Made by a program: the position numbers and the translations under genes. The notes below the pieces were generated by a model, which saw only the letters and a list, made by a program, of their open reading frames with translations, did not search any database and was not told where the DNA came from. DNA of 64,000 nucleotides from Thalassobium sp. R2A62 (GTDB taxonomy: Bacteria; Pseudomonadota; Alphaproteobacteria; Rhodobacterales; Rhodobacteraceae), in contig NZ_GG697169.2 in NCBI RefSeq assembly GCF_000161835.1, positions 1,846,418-1,910,417 on the forward strand. The letters run 5' to 3'. Of the stretch, positions 35,259 through 44,415 are shown in pieces; the stretch's first letter is position 1, and each line of letters opens with the position of its first letter.

Positions 35259-35272
35259 TATGTTATAACATA
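35259..35272. promoter_or_regulatory. Probable Zur box
   Basis: TATGTTATAACATA is a perfect 14-base palindrome, A/T rich like Fur/Zur-family sites, in the 83-base spacer between divergent zur (start 35235) and znuA (start 35319). It would let zinc-loaded Zur shut off both transcripts. The sequence shows the palindrome; the binding is inferred. Confidence 0.75.
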
Positions 35273-35318
35273 CCTTATATCAGACCGCCGACTGTTACAA
35301 TATTTCATATAGTGAATC

Positions 35319-36318
35319 ATGCGCTCTGCCCTCCTTCCTTTCGCTCTCGTCCCTACCATCGCATCTGCTGATGTTCCAAATGTCTCGGCTGACATCGCGC
35401 CAGTCGCGTCGTTGGTCAGCATGGTCATGGGAGACCTCGGCGCGCCGACGCTTCTGTTGGCCCAAGGCATTTCGCCGCATGACGCGGCAATGCGCCCATC
35501 CCAAGCACAAGCATTGCAAGATTCCGACATCGTTGTCTGGATCGGCTCAGGCCTGACACCATTTTTGGACGATAGCATTCCAAAGCTAGCACCAGATGCC
35601 ACATCGATTATCCTACTAGAACTCGATGCCCCCGAAGCAATTGAAGGCGGCCATGATCACAGCCACGGCGCTCATGAAGACGAGCACGCGGATGAGCATG
35701 ACGAACACGACGACGAACATGACGATCATGACGATCATGACGATCATGACGATGAGCACGATGAGCACGATGAGCACGATGATAAAGAGGAAGAGAGCCA
35801 CAACATTGATGCGCACGCATGGCTAGACCCGATTAATGCGGTCGCGTGGCTGGATGAAATTGTTCTGCATCTCTCAGAAACAGACCCCCGAAAACGCAGC
35901 GACCTATGCGGCAAACGCATCCGTGGCCAAGGCCGATTTGATCGCGTTGAACGACCAATTGGCCGCGACACTGGCGCCTGTTCAGGACGTCCCGTTCATC
36001 ACATACCACGACGCGTTTACCTACTTCACCAACCACTACGGCCTGTCTAACGGAGGTGCTTTGCTCGACAGCGATGCAGATCAACCAAGTGCGGCCCACC
36101 TGACAGAACTGCGCGAACATATCGAAGGGGACGGCATTGCCTGTGTCCTGACTGAGCCGCAGTTTGACACCCGCCTGATTGCGACAGTGTTCGAAGGCCG
36201 TGATGTGACATCCAACATGTTTGACATTTTGGGTAGCACCCTCCCCTTGGGTGCCGATCTCTATGGTGACATGTTGCGCGCAGGTGCCGATGCGATCGTA
36301 GGCTGCAAACAGTCCTAG
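35319..36318 (+). pseudogene. znuA: Zinc ABC transporter substrate-binding protein, split by a frameshift
   Basis: The gene encodes a periplasmic zinc-binding protein with a short signal peptide (MRSALLPFALVPTIASA), a first lobe with the metal His in QGISPHDAAMRPSQA, a His/Asp/Glu-rich loop (about residues 108-165), then AHAWLDP. Within the run of five C at 35885-35889 the frame shifts: the first frame reads on into nonsense and stops at 36050, while the expected second lobe (ENAATYAANAS... to YHDAFTYFTNHYGL and ADLYGDMLRAGADAI) continues one frame over to the stop at 36318. Removing one C gives a single continuous protein of about 332 residues. Either a sequence error or a real loss-of-function mutation. 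Confidence 0.85.
35718..35780 (+). repeat. Nine-base tandem repeats encoding the ZnuA His/Asp loop
   Basis: Four copies of CATGACGAT (35718-35753) are followed by three of GAGCACGAT (35754-35780). They encode HDD and EHD units of the metal-binding loop. Units of three codons can expand or shrink by slippage without breaking the frame, so loop length likely varies between strains. Confidence 0.9.
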
Positions 36319-36364
36319 CAATCGGCGCTGCAATCCCTTTTAGTCGCCGGCAAAAGAGGGATAC

Positions 36365-37777
36365 ATGACACTGATCGAACAGCTAAGTGGCGTTGTGGGT
36401 GCGGCGCAGGTCGTAACCGGCAGCGATATGAACAAGTGGAGCACCGATTGGATTGGGACCTATAAGTCCAATCCGATCGCCGTCGTCCGCCCTGCAAACA
36501 CCCAAGAGGTCAGCGCGATCATGGCGCTGGCCCATTCGACCAAGACACCGGTTGTTCCTGTTTCAGGCAACACCGGTCTTGCTGGTGGCACCTATGCCGA
36601 AGGTGCGCTGATGCTCTCGCTGGAACGACTAAACCGTGTCCGGACCATCAAGCCCGATGCACAAGTCGCGATCGTCGAGGCTGGGGTCATCCTATCTGCA
36701 ATCCATGATGCCGCTGACGAACATGACCTGATTTTTCCGGTCACATTTGGTGCCAAAGGGTCAGCGCAAATTGGCGGAATTCTGTCCACAAATGCTGGCG
36801 GTTCAAACGTTGTGCGCTACGGCAACACACGCGAGCAATGTCTTGGGCTAGAGGTGGTCATGGCCGACGGTCAGATCATGGATTTGATGAGCGAACTGCA
36901 CAAAGACAACTCTGGTCTTAACCTGCGTGATTTGGTGATCGGCGCCGAGGGCACGCTTGGGATCATCACAGCGGCTGTGTTGCGTTTGGTTCCGAAACCG
37001 CGTGCCTATGCAACCGCAATGATTGCACCTGCCAACATGTCTGCAGCCCTATCGGTTTTGAATGCTGTGCAATCCGCAACAGGTGGCACGGTAGAAGCCT
37101 TTGAATTCATGCCAAAGGCCTACATCGACATGCATATGGCCAAGTTTCCTGACGCCCGCGCGCCGTTTGAAACCGATCATCCAATCACCGTGATGATCGA
37201 AGTGGCTGCGACGGCGAAACGAGATGCCACACCTGACGAAAATGGTGTAGTGCCAATCATCGAGGCGCTGGAAACCGTTCTCGCGGAAGAGTTTGAAACA
37301 GGCCGTCTTGTCGACGCAGTTGTAGCCCAAAACGAGGCGCAACGGGTCGAAATGTGGGCGCGCCGCGAGGCTGCAGCCGAGGTCGTGCTGCACTATGATC
37401 CGATCATCAACAACGACATTGCGGTTCCCTTAGACCAAGTCGCGTCCTTCTTGGACCGCGCAACGGGTATGGTCCAAGCCGTGGATGCGGGCGCTACGGA
37501 TATTTCGATCAGCCATTTAGGTGACGGAAATATTCACTACACCATCTACCCCAGCTCACGCGATGCAGCGCTCAAGGATAAGATCGTCGAAACTGTCGAA
37601 GACCTGACACGTCAATTGGGCGGCAGCTTTTCGGCCGAGCATGGAATCGGTCTTTCGAAACTGGCGTCGATGGCACGTCGCAAGGACAGGGTCGCACTGG
37701 CCACAATGCGGCAAATCAAGACGGCGCTTGATCCACATAATATCTTGAATCCTGGCAAGGTGATCCCACCAGCCTAG
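36365..37777 (+). CDS. FAD-binding oxidase/dehydrogenase of the GlcD/D-2-hydroxyglutarate dehydrogenase family
   Basis: The 470-residue flavoprotein has the FAD-binding PCMH domain (VVPVSGNTGLAGG near residues 58-70, GAEGTLGIITAAVLRL near 178-193) and the C-terminal cap with SISHLGDGNIHY and FSAEHGIGLSK, the latter carrying the active-site His residues. Members oxidise D-2-hydroxy acids (lactate, glycolate, hydroxyglutarate); the exact substrate cannot be fixed. It stands alone, and its TAG overlaps the convergent hemC stop by three bases. Confidence 0.88.
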   Translation: MTLIEQLSGVVGAAQVVTGSDMNKWSTDWIGTYKSNPIAVVRPANTQEVSAIMALAHSTKTPVVPVSGNTGLAGGTYAEGALMLSLERLNRVRTIKPDAQVAIVEAGVILSAIHDAADEHDLIFPVTFGAKGSAQIGGILSTNAGGSNVVRYGNTREQCLGLEVVMADGQIMDLMSELHKDNSGLNLRDLVIGAEGTLGIITAAVLRLVPKPRAYATAMIAPANMSAALSVLNAVQSATGGTVEAFEFMPKAYIDMHMAKFPDARAPFETDHPITVMIEVAATAKRDATPDENGVVPIIEALETVLAEEFETGRLVDAVVAQNEAQRVEMWARREAAAEVVLHYDPIINNDIAVPLDQVASFLDRATGMVQAVDAGATDISISHLGDGNIHYTIYPSSRDAALKDKIVETVEDLTRQLGGSFSAEHGIGLSKLASMARRKDRVALATMRQIKTALDPHNILNPGKVIPPA

Positions 37778-38718
37778 CGCCAGTCAAAGAAACCTTCGCC
37801 AGCCTCTGCCAGCAATTTAGCCGCCATCACGCGGCCCATTTCTGCGCCGTCTTCGATCGGGCCGCTGGCCGCGTCATAGACGGTGTCAGAACCATCAACC
37901 CGCAACACTTCACCGCGCAAATACAATATGCCGCCATTCAGTTCGGCAAGACCAGCAATTGGCGTCTCGCAGGACCCATCGAGTGCTTTGAGAAACGCGC
38001 GTTCGGCCGCGAGCCGTTGGCCGGTTGGGCCGTCGTGGATCGCTTCGAGCATTTCGGCCATCCGGCTATCGTCAGCGCGGCGTTCGATCCCAATCGCACC
38101 TTGGGCAACCGCTGGCAGCATGTCGTCGGTTTCAATCGCGGTTCGTGGCACGTCGTCCATTTTCAGCCGGTTGAGACCTGCCATGGCGAGGAATGTCGCC
38201 TCGGCAACGCCATCGCCCAACTTCTTGAGACGGGTTTGCAAATTGCCACGGAACTCGACGATGTTCAGGTCGGGACGGCGATTCATCAGCTGTGCATGGC
38301 GACGCAAACTGGATGTTCCGACAGTCGCGCCCTCTGCCAAATCCTTTAGTCCGCTCCCATCAAGTGCAATGAACGCATCACGGTTGTCTTCACGCGGCAG
38401 GTATGTGTCGATTAGCAAACCATCCGGCTGCAACACGGGCATGTCCTTCATCGAGTGGACAGCAATGTCGATATCGCCTTGCAACATCGCGTCCTCGATC
38501 TCGCGGGTGAACAACCCCTTGCCCCCAATTTCCTTGAGAGGGCGATCAATGATCCTGTCGCCAGTCGTTTTGATCACTACGATCGTGAATGCCTCGGACG
38601 GCAAATCGAACGCGGCGCTAAGTCGCGCGCGTGTCTCATATGCTTGTGCTAGGGCCAATGGCGACCCACGGGTGCCAATATTTAGGGGGCTCTGCGGAGT
38701 GGGGAGAGTAAGCGTCAT
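37774..38718 (-). CDS. hemC: Hydroxymethylbilane synthase (porphobilinogen deaminase)
   Basis: The 314-residue enzyme joins four porphobilinogens in tetrapyrrole synthesis. Typical features are IGTRGSPLALAQA, GGKGLFTREIE, AVHSMKDMP, GTSSLRR and the cofactor-binding Cys in DGSCETPIAG. ATG 38718 is used; the frame extends 12 codons to a TTG without a ribosome site. It is divergent from hemE across an 86-base promoter region containing the short palindrome ACAACTGTTGT (38751-38761). Confidence 0.95.
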   Translation of the reverse strand: MTLTLPTPQSPLNIGTRGSPLALAQAYETRARLSAAFDLPSEAFTIVVIKTTGDRIIDRPLKEIGGKGLFTREIEDAMLQGDIDIAVHSMKDMPVLQPDGLLIDTYLPREDNRDAFIALDGSGLKDLAEGATVGTSSLRRHAQLMNRRPDLNIVEFRGNLQTRLKKLGDGVAEATFLAMAGLNRLKMDDVPRTAIETDDMLPAVAQGAIGIERRADDSRMAEMLEAIHDGPTGQRLAAERAFLKALDGSCETPIAGLAELNGGILYLRGEVLRVDGSDTVYDAASGPIEDGAEMGRVMAAKLLAEAGEGFFDWR

Positions 38719-38804
38719 AACAACATGTTTAGTCCTGTCAGAAAAATCAGACAACTGTTGTTGCGTTCGATAAGTAGAAAGAAATCGATCAAGAGGACGA
38801 CATT

Positions 38805-39836
38805 ATGACCAAGACCATCCTACGGGCTCTTGCAGGCGAAACACTTCCCACACCTCCCATTTGGATGATGCGTCAGGCGGGCCGCTATTTGCCCGAATAT
38901 CGCGCGACACGAGCCCAAGCCGGTGATTTTCTGTCGCTGTGCTACAATCCCGAGCTTGCCGCCGAGGTCACGCTGCAGCCTATTCGCCGCTACGGGTTTG
39001 ATGCGGCGATTCTCTTTGCCGATATTTTGCTGATACCTCAGGCTTTGGGTGCCGATCTATGGTTCGTCACGGGCGAAGGTCCCCGTTTATCGACAGTCAC
39101 ATCCGCCGACGATCTCAAGAAACTAAAGCCAGCGACCGACATCCACTACCACCTGTCGCCTGTCTATGAAACGGTGCGCATCCTGTCGCGTGAACTGCCA
39201 TCTGAAACGACGCTGATCGGTTTTGCTGGCGCTCCTTGGACAGTCGCCACCTACATGATCGCGGGCCAAGGGACCCCAGACCAAGGTCCCGCACATGCGC
39301 TCAAGAACGAGAATCGCGAGGTCTTTGTTGCCCTGCTTGATCTCATCACGGACGCCACGATTAATTATATGTCGGCCCAGATCGAGGCTGGCGCCGAAGT
39401 CGTCAAAATCTTTGACAGCTGGGCAGGATCATTGTCCGCACAAGATTTCCAAGATTTTGCGATTGCACCAGCGATCAAAATCATCGCGGCCCTCAAGGCC
39501 AAGCATCCCGGCGTTCCAATCATCGCCTTCCCGCGTGGCGCGGGCGAGGCTTACGTCGGTCTTCATGCCGCGACAGGCGCCGACTGTGTGGCGTTAGACG
39601 ATGGAGTGACCGCTGAATGGGCTGCCAAACACGTGCAGGTCGACGGTTGTATTCAGGGCAATCTGAAATCTAGCCACATGGTCACAGGCGGCGATGCACT
39701 GGTGTCCGAGACACGCCGCATTGTTGATGCGTTCAAAGGTGGGCCACATATTTTCAACCTCGGCCACGGAATCACACCAGATGCCGATCCAGAGAATGTG
39801 CAACTGATGATCGATACGGTCCGCGAAGCCCGCTAG
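38805..39836 (+). CDS. hemE: Uroporphyrinogen decarboxylase
   Basis: The 343-residue cytoplasmic enzyme decarboxylates uroporphyrinogen III to coproporphyrinogen III. The N-terminal signature [17 protein letters not shown] and the second one [13 protein letters not shown] are both intact. An AGAGGA ribosome site precedes ATG 38805. It faces hemF, which carries out the next step, across a 24-base convergent gap. Confidence 0.96.
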   Translation: MTKTILRALAGETLPTPPIWMMRQAGRYLPEYRATRAQAGDFLSLCYNPELAAEVTLQPIRRYGFDAAILFADILLIPQALGADLWFVTGEGPRLSTVTSADDLKKLKPATDIHYHLSPVYETVRILSRELPSETTLIGFAGAPWTVATYMIAGQGTPDQGPAHALKNENREVFVALLDLITDATINYMSAQIEAGAEVVKIFDSWAGSLSAQDFQDFAIAPAIKIIAALKAKHPGVPIIAFPRGAGEAYVGLHAATGADCVALDDGVTAEWAAKHVQVDGCIQGNLKSSHMVTGGDALVSETRRIVDAFKGGPHIFNLGHGITPDADPENVQLMIDTVREAR

Positions 39837-39860
39837 GGCAGCGCGGCCGTCAGGACGGGC

Positions 39861-40754
39861 CTAAACCCATTTGGCCAGAGGCGGCAGGCTCATCAAGACC
39901 GCATTCGCATCGTGACCGGTTTCAAGACCGAACTTGGTCCCGCGATCATAGACCAAATTATATTCGGCATAGAGACCGCGATGAACCAGTTGTGCGTGCT
40001 TTTCCTCGTCACCCCACGGATCGTTGCGGCGTTTCTCAACCAGCGGAGCGTAAGCTGGCAGAAAAGCGCGCCCAATGTCTTGTGTCAGGGCAAAATCTGC
40101 CTCCCAATCTCCGGTGCAATGATCATCCATAAAGATACCACCAACCCCACGGGCGCGGTGGCGGTGCAGAATATAGAAATATTCGTCTGCCCATTCTTTG
40201 AGCCGCGGATATAGATCGGCACCATGCGGATCGAGGTGCTCTTTTTGCGTGGCATGAAAATGGGCGGTGTCGTCGTCATATTCCAAACACGGGTTTAAAT
40301 CGGATCCCCCGCCAAACCACCATGCATGCGGGGTCCAGAACATTCGCGTATTCATATGAACTGCTGGAACATGGGGGTTTTGCATATGCGCAACGAGGCT
40401 GATGCCCGACGCCCAGAACCGTGGATCGTCTACCATGCCAGGAATACCCTTGCGCGCGGCCATAGCAGCCTGTGCGCGGGGTGCCAGAGTTCCGTAGACC
40501 GTCGAGATGTTCACACCGACTTTTTCAAACACGCGGCCACCACGCATGACGCTCATCTCGCCGCCGCCTGCGTCTGATCCATCATCAGACGTGCGGGTTG
40601 TTGCGGTCACTTCGAACGCGCCAACCGGCTGATCTACAAAGGGTCCAGCGACCTGTGTGTTTTCAAATTCAACAAAACGCGCTACGATCTGATCCCGCAA
40701 TTCACGGAACCATTGGGCGGCGCGGGCTTTGTTATCGGATAACATGTCGGTCAT
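39861..40754 (-). CDS. hemF: Oxygen-dependent coproporphyrinogen III oxidase
   Basis: The 297-residue enzyme converts coproporphyrinogen III to protoporphyrinogen IX with O2. Conserved segments include HMNTRMFWTP, WWFGGGSDLNP, GGIFMDDH and the C-terminal YNLVYDRGTKFGLETG. Presence of HemF points to an aerobic lifestyle. The start has an AGGA site ten bases upstream. Confidence 0.96.
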   Translation of the reverse strand: MTDMLSDNKARAAQWFRELRDQIVARFVEFENTQVAGPFVDQPVGAFEVTATTRTSDDGSDAGGGEMSVMRGGRVFEKVGVNISTVYGTLAPRAQAAMAARKGIPGMVDDPRFWASGISLVAHMQNPHVPAVHMNTRMFWTPHAWWFGGGSDLNPCLEYDDDTAHFHATQKEHLDPHGADLYPRLKEWADEYFYILHRHRARGVGGIFMDDHCTGDWEADFALTQDIGRAFLPAYAPLVEKRRNDPWGDEEKHAQLVHRGLYAEYNLVYDRGTKFGLETGHDANAVLMSLPPLAKWV

Positions 40755-40849
40755 GTGTAATGTCCTCGATTATTGACAGTTTTTAGCACCGTTATTTAGA
40801 CAGTGCGACTGTGTTATCGCCAATCTGATACGGAAATTTGGAGCCCCAC

Positions 40850-41235
40850 ATGCGCCACGCTTTGCTCGCCGCCCCTTGATTCTCATGGCCTGCGCCACAG
40901 AACAGGAACGTTGCATTTCTCAAGTGACCAAAGAGGTCCGAACGCTGAAGCGGTTGATTGTTGAGACCAAAAGAAATGTGGAACGAGGATTCGCCGTGGA
41001 TCGCGTTCAACAGGTGCGCGAGCGGACCTACCTGTGCACCGCGACAACCGAGAGCGGCGAAGAGGTGACACAGACGTGTTCCGAGGCCGAAACCTATACG
41101 ACCCGCGTCCCACGCGCGATTGACCTGAATGCCGAACAGGAAAAGCTGGATTCAATGCTGGACCGCGTGGACCGCGCCCGCGCCGAGGCAAATGCCGAAG
41201 TCAGGCAATGTCAGGCGACTTATCCCGAAAGCTAG
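40850..41235 (+). pseudogene. Small lipoprotein gene with a frameshift in the signal peptide
   Basis: An ATG at 40850 with a TGGAG site eight bases upstream reads MRHALLAAP and then hits TGA at 40877-40879. One frame over, from TTG 40876, a good coding frame continues for 119 residues. Adding one C to the run of four C (40872-40875) joins both into MRHALLAAPLILMAC, a typical lipoprotein signal peptide whose lipobox ends LMAC, followed by a mature protein of about 114 residues with charged helices, a CISQ...YLCT...QTC...RQC cysteine set and AIDLNAEQEKLDSML. The mature part resembles small Rhodobacteraceae lipoproteins of unknown function. I infer a one-base deletion or a sequence error. Confidence 0.7.
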
Positions 41236-42035
41236 TGTGCAGCGGCGCTCACAGGATCTAGGAGTGTTCGGCCACCGTCCACGGTGATGATTTGTCCGGT
41301 GACAAAGTTTGACGCGTCCGAAGCGAGGTACTGAACCGCGTCTGACACTTCACCGGGGCTCGCAATCCGCGCGAGCGGCGTGTGGTCGATGATGTCATCA
41401 CGAAAATCCGTGTTTGCCTGCAATGCACCTTGAAGGCTGGCGCTCATCACGCTGCCAAAGGCGACGGCGTTTACGCGAATCCGTTCAGACGCCAAGGCCA
41501 CGGCCATGGAGCGGGTCATTTGGTCCAACGCCGCAGAGCTGACCGAATAGGCCAACATTTCCGGCGAGGTCCGGCGCGCCGCGATCGAGCTGAGATTGAT
41601 GATAGAGCCGACCGGCCCCTCTTCGCGACCCTCGGCCTGTTTAATCATGCGCTTCGAGATCGCTTGGGACAACCGCAGGGATGTCATCAGATTTTGCTGC
41701 AACATCTTTTCGACATTGTCGCCTTCGGGATCCAACGGATCGGACATCATCACCTGACGGCTGGCGTTCACCAGAATATCCACCTGATCAAAGGCATCGA
41801 TCGTTGCTGACAACAAATTGGCGATCGTCAGTTTTTGCCGCAGGTCGCCCGCAAACATGCGCACATTGCCTTCGTCCTCGACGGCTTCGCCCAGTTCTTT
41901 GCTCAGGCCAGCCTCGTCCATATCCGCGAACATCACATTGGCGCCGCCATCGACAAAATGCCGACCAATCGCGAGACCGACGCCATTCGCGGCACCCGTC
42001 ACAATCGCGGTTTTCCCAGAAATCGAAAAGGACAT
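41232..42035 (-). CDS. SDR-family oxidoreductase-like protein with non-canonical active site
   Basis: The 267-residue protein has the SDR Rossmann fold (TGAANGVG, residues 13-20; end motif GQIITVDGGRTL). Tyr163 is in place, but the lysine four residues later is Ser167 (YSVSS), and the usual NNAG is NASR (residues 90-93). The two changes together look like a settled divergent subfamily rather than an error. It may have lost classical dehydrogenase activity or use another mechanism. Its stop overlaps the lipoprotein gene stop. Substrate unknown. Confidence 0.85.
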   Translation of the reverse strand: MSFSISGKTAIVTGAANGVGLAIGRHFVDGGANVMFADMDEAGLSKELGEAVEDEGNVRMFAGDLRQKLTIANLLSATIDAFDQVDILVNASRQVMMSDPLDPEGDNVEKMLQQNLMTSLRLSQAISKRMIKQAEGREEGPVGSIINLSSIAARRTSPEMLAYSVSSAALDQMTRSMAVALASERIRVNAVAFGSVMSASLQGALQANTDFRDDIIDHTPLARIASPGEVSDAVQYLASDASNFVTGQIITVDGGRTLLDPVSAAAH

Positions 42036-42077
42036 GATTGTTTTCCTAGTATCGTGCTCGCGGCAGACTACGCCAAG

Positions 42078-43061
42078 TCAGCCTTTGACGCGAGAGGGTC
42101 GTGACGCCATCAGCACCTTAAAGCCTGGTGTGCCGCCTAGCTCGTCCACAACCTTGAACCGTTCGGATAGAACGGCCTCGTATGGCAGGTGCCGGTTTGC
42201 GACCATCAGCAAACGCCCCTGCGGGGTCAACATGCGCGCAGCAGCCATGATGAACCCACGGCCAATATCGGGATCGCCACTGCGGCCGGTATGAAACGGC
42301 GGGTTCATAACAACCATCTGATAGGGCTCTGACGGGGCATGTGTTGTCGCATCTTCCCAATGGAACCGTGCACGTGGATCGGTGACATTCAACCGCGCGC
42401 AATCCAGCGCACGTTCTTCTGCCTCGACCAAATCCAAAGTCTCGATCCCTTGGATCGCTAGAATACGTTGGGACAAATACCCCCAGCCGGCCCCCAGATC
42501 GGCCACCTGCTTGGGCAGCTTATCAGGCAGCGCCGCGACCAGCGCCTTGGATCCTTGGTCTAGCTTTTCAGCAGAAAACACACCCGGTTTGGTGGTGAAT
42601 TCTTCAACCTTTGTTGGGGCATCTGCCCAATCCCCGAAACCATCGGACGCCGTAAAGGCGAACAGGCGGCCATGCGCCTTGGTCAAAGTCGCAACGACCG
42701 ACACGCGCTTGCGCACGTCCTTGTAGAGACTGTCGATGCCTTCGGTCTTTTGACCGTCAACCACAACGACGCCATCCGTTTTAGCGCAGGCCTCAGCAAT
42801 CATGGCACGTGCGTGAGCCTTGGATCGCGGCAAGGCCACAATCGACATCGTAGCCTCAGGCGCGTCTTGTGCGGCAACGGTCCAACCGCGCCCTTTCCAC
42901 AGATCATGAATGGGGCGGAAGCTATGGACAACGATGGTCCGGTCACGCGGCAAAGCCGACAGGTCTAGGGCTGCGTCAGGTCGATAGACCGCAATCGTCC
43001 CGCTGCTGGGGATCGCGATCAGGCCATCATCGGCGGCGAGGGTCAGTCGGGAAACTGTCAT
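42078..43061 (-). CDS. Class I SAM methyltransferase, RsmC/RlmG-like
   Basis: The 327-residue protein has a degenerate N-terminal half and a C-terminal methyltransferase with VADLGAGWGYLSQRIL (SAM motif I) and VVMNPPFHTG (NPPF catalytic motif of N2-guanine and N6-adenine methylases). This arrangement matches 16S rRNA m2G1207 methyltransferase RsmC. ATG 43061 gives the natural N-terminus; the frame is open 22 codons further. It follows clpS closely on the same strand. Confidence 0.82.
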   Translation of the reverse strand: MTVSRLTLAADDGLIAIPSSGTIAVYRPDAALDLSALPRDRTIVVHSFRPIHDLWKGRGWTVAAQDAPEATMSIVALPRSKAHARAMIAEACAKTDGVVVVDGQKTEGIDSLYKDVRKRVSVVATLTKAHGRLFAFTASDGFGDWADAPTKVEEFTTKPGVFSAEKLDQGSKALVAALPDKLPKQVADLGAGWGYLSQRILAIQGIETLDLVEAEERALDCARLNVTDPRARFHWEDATTHAPSEPYQMVVMNPPFHTGRSGDPDIGRGFIMAAARMLTPQGRLLMVANRHLPYEAVLSERFKVVDELGGTPGFKVLMASRPSRVKG

Positions 43062-43077
43062 AGGATCAGGGCGCGCC

Positions 43078-43419
43078 CTATTCTTTTTCCATCGTGCATT
43101 GCAACGGGTGCTGATGCTGCTGCGCAAAGTCCATCACTTGGGCGACTTTGGTTTCGGCAATCTCGTATGAAAACACACCAACAACAGCCAGCCCCTTTTT
43201 GTGAACCGTCAACATCAGCTCGAACGATTGTGCATGGTTCATCCCAAAGAACCGCTCGAGCACCATGACCACGAACTCCATCGGGGTGTAGTCATCGTTG
43301 AGGATCATAACCTTATACAGGGGCGGGCGCTTGGTCTTGGGGCGCGTCTCAACGGCGAGCCCGACATCGCTGTCGTCTCCTCCGGGATCGTCTGCCATCA
43401 TGATTTGATCTACGCGCAT
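43078..43419 (-). CDS. clpS: ATP-dependent Clp protease adaptor ClpS
   Basis: The 113-residue adaptor delivers N-degron proteins to ClpAP. The conserved core is present: [25 protein letters not shown], and the substrate-pocket region [24 protein letters not shown] 43419 ([13 protein letters not shown]) gives the flexible acidic N-terminal arm usual in alphaproteobacteria; an open frame upstream runs into the neighbouring promoter. Confidence 0.94.
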   Translation of the reverse strand: MRVDQIMMADDPGGDDSDVGLAVETRPKTKRPPLYKVMILNDDYTPMEFVVMVLERFFGMNHAQSFELMLTVHKKGLAVVGVFSYEIAETKVAQVMDFAQQHQHPLQCTMEKE

Positions 43420-43506
43420 GGTTCGCCCTGTTTGGCTGTCCTTTGTCGACGTATATAGGGGCCGTACCCCACAAGAAAAGAGGGTGTGCGACTTGAGTGG
43501 AGAACA

Positions 43507-44208
43507 ATGGCCGAAAAACTGACAACAATTGCTTTGGATGCGGATGATACGCTCTGGCACACCGAACGTATGTTCCAGATGACCCAAACGCGATTCGCAG
43601 CGCTTTTGGCCCCTTTTGCGGACATTGAGACGCTAGAGGCGCGACTGCTCGAGGCCGAACTCCGCAATCTTGGGCACTATGGCTTTGGGGTCAAAGGGTT
43701 CGTCCTGTCGATGATCGAAACCGCCATCGGGGTCACCGAAGGACGCGTCACCGGCGATGTCATCGCCGAACTTTTGGAGGCAGGGCAGCAAATGTTGGCC
43801 GATCCGATCGAATTGTTCGACGGTGTGGCCGACGCAGTCGCAGAATTGGCCGAGCATCGCCCCCTGATCCTGATCACCAAAGGCGATTTGTTGGACCAAG
43901 AGCGCAAGATCGCGCAATCAGGGCTTGGCGATCACTTTGAGGCCGTCGAAATTGTCAGTCACAAGACCCCCGACACCTATGCCGCTGTGTTTTCACGCCT
44001 TGGGATAGACCCAACCCTAACCATGATGGTCGGAGATTCATTGAAATCAGACGTTCATCCGTTGCTCGAATTGGGCGGTTGGGCCACCCATATCCCACAC
44101 GACTACAATTGGTCGCTCGAACACGCCGAGCCCCCGCTGGGCCATCCAAGATTTCACCAAATCACCCAACTTGCGGATTTGCCCCAATTGATTGCCACAT
44201 TTCGCTAA
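43507..44208 (+). CDS. HAD-superfamily hydrolase
   Basis: The 233-residue protein has the HAD motifs: nucleophile LDADDTLW (motif I, residues 10-17), ITKGD (motif II) and the motif IV pair [10 protein letters not shown]. Such enzymes dephosphorylate small metabolites; YjjG-like pyrimidine nucleotidases share the DADDTLW form, but the substrate cannot be named. ATG 43507 follows TGGAG. Confidence 0.85.
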   Translation: MAEKLTTIALDADDTLWHTERMFQMTQTRFAALLAPFADIETLEARLLEAELRNLGHYGFGVKGFVLSMIETAIGVTEGRVTGDVIAELLEAGQQMLADPIELFDGVADAVAELAEHRPLILITKGDLLDQERKIAQSGLGDHFEAVEIVSHKTPDTYAAVFSRLGIDPTLTMMVGDSLKSDVHPLLELGGWATHIPHDYNWSLEHAEPPLGHPRFHQITQLADLPQLIATFR

Positions 44209-44415
44209 ACTTCTGACACATTCTTGCCTTAATTGCCGATCTAGCGGTCCATATCACCCAACCCCCTAGATATGCACCGGCACACTTGAACAATTACTAC
44301 AAACCCATTGAAATTAGAGTTTTTCCGAAACAGCCATCTGTGCTACGTTTAGATCATAATCAAAGTCAGCCAGAACAATCTGGCGGCGCGAGGCAGTTAA
44401 AAACGAGGCAACGAC

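Noticed and set aside
35718-35780. CRISPR-like short repeat array
   Set aside because: Units are nine-base, unspaced and in frame within znuA, encoding the His-rich loop.
44209-44415. A small gene upstream of the carboxypeptidase
   Set aside because: The only open frame overlaps the real gene, lacks a ribosome site and has a nonsense-like composition.
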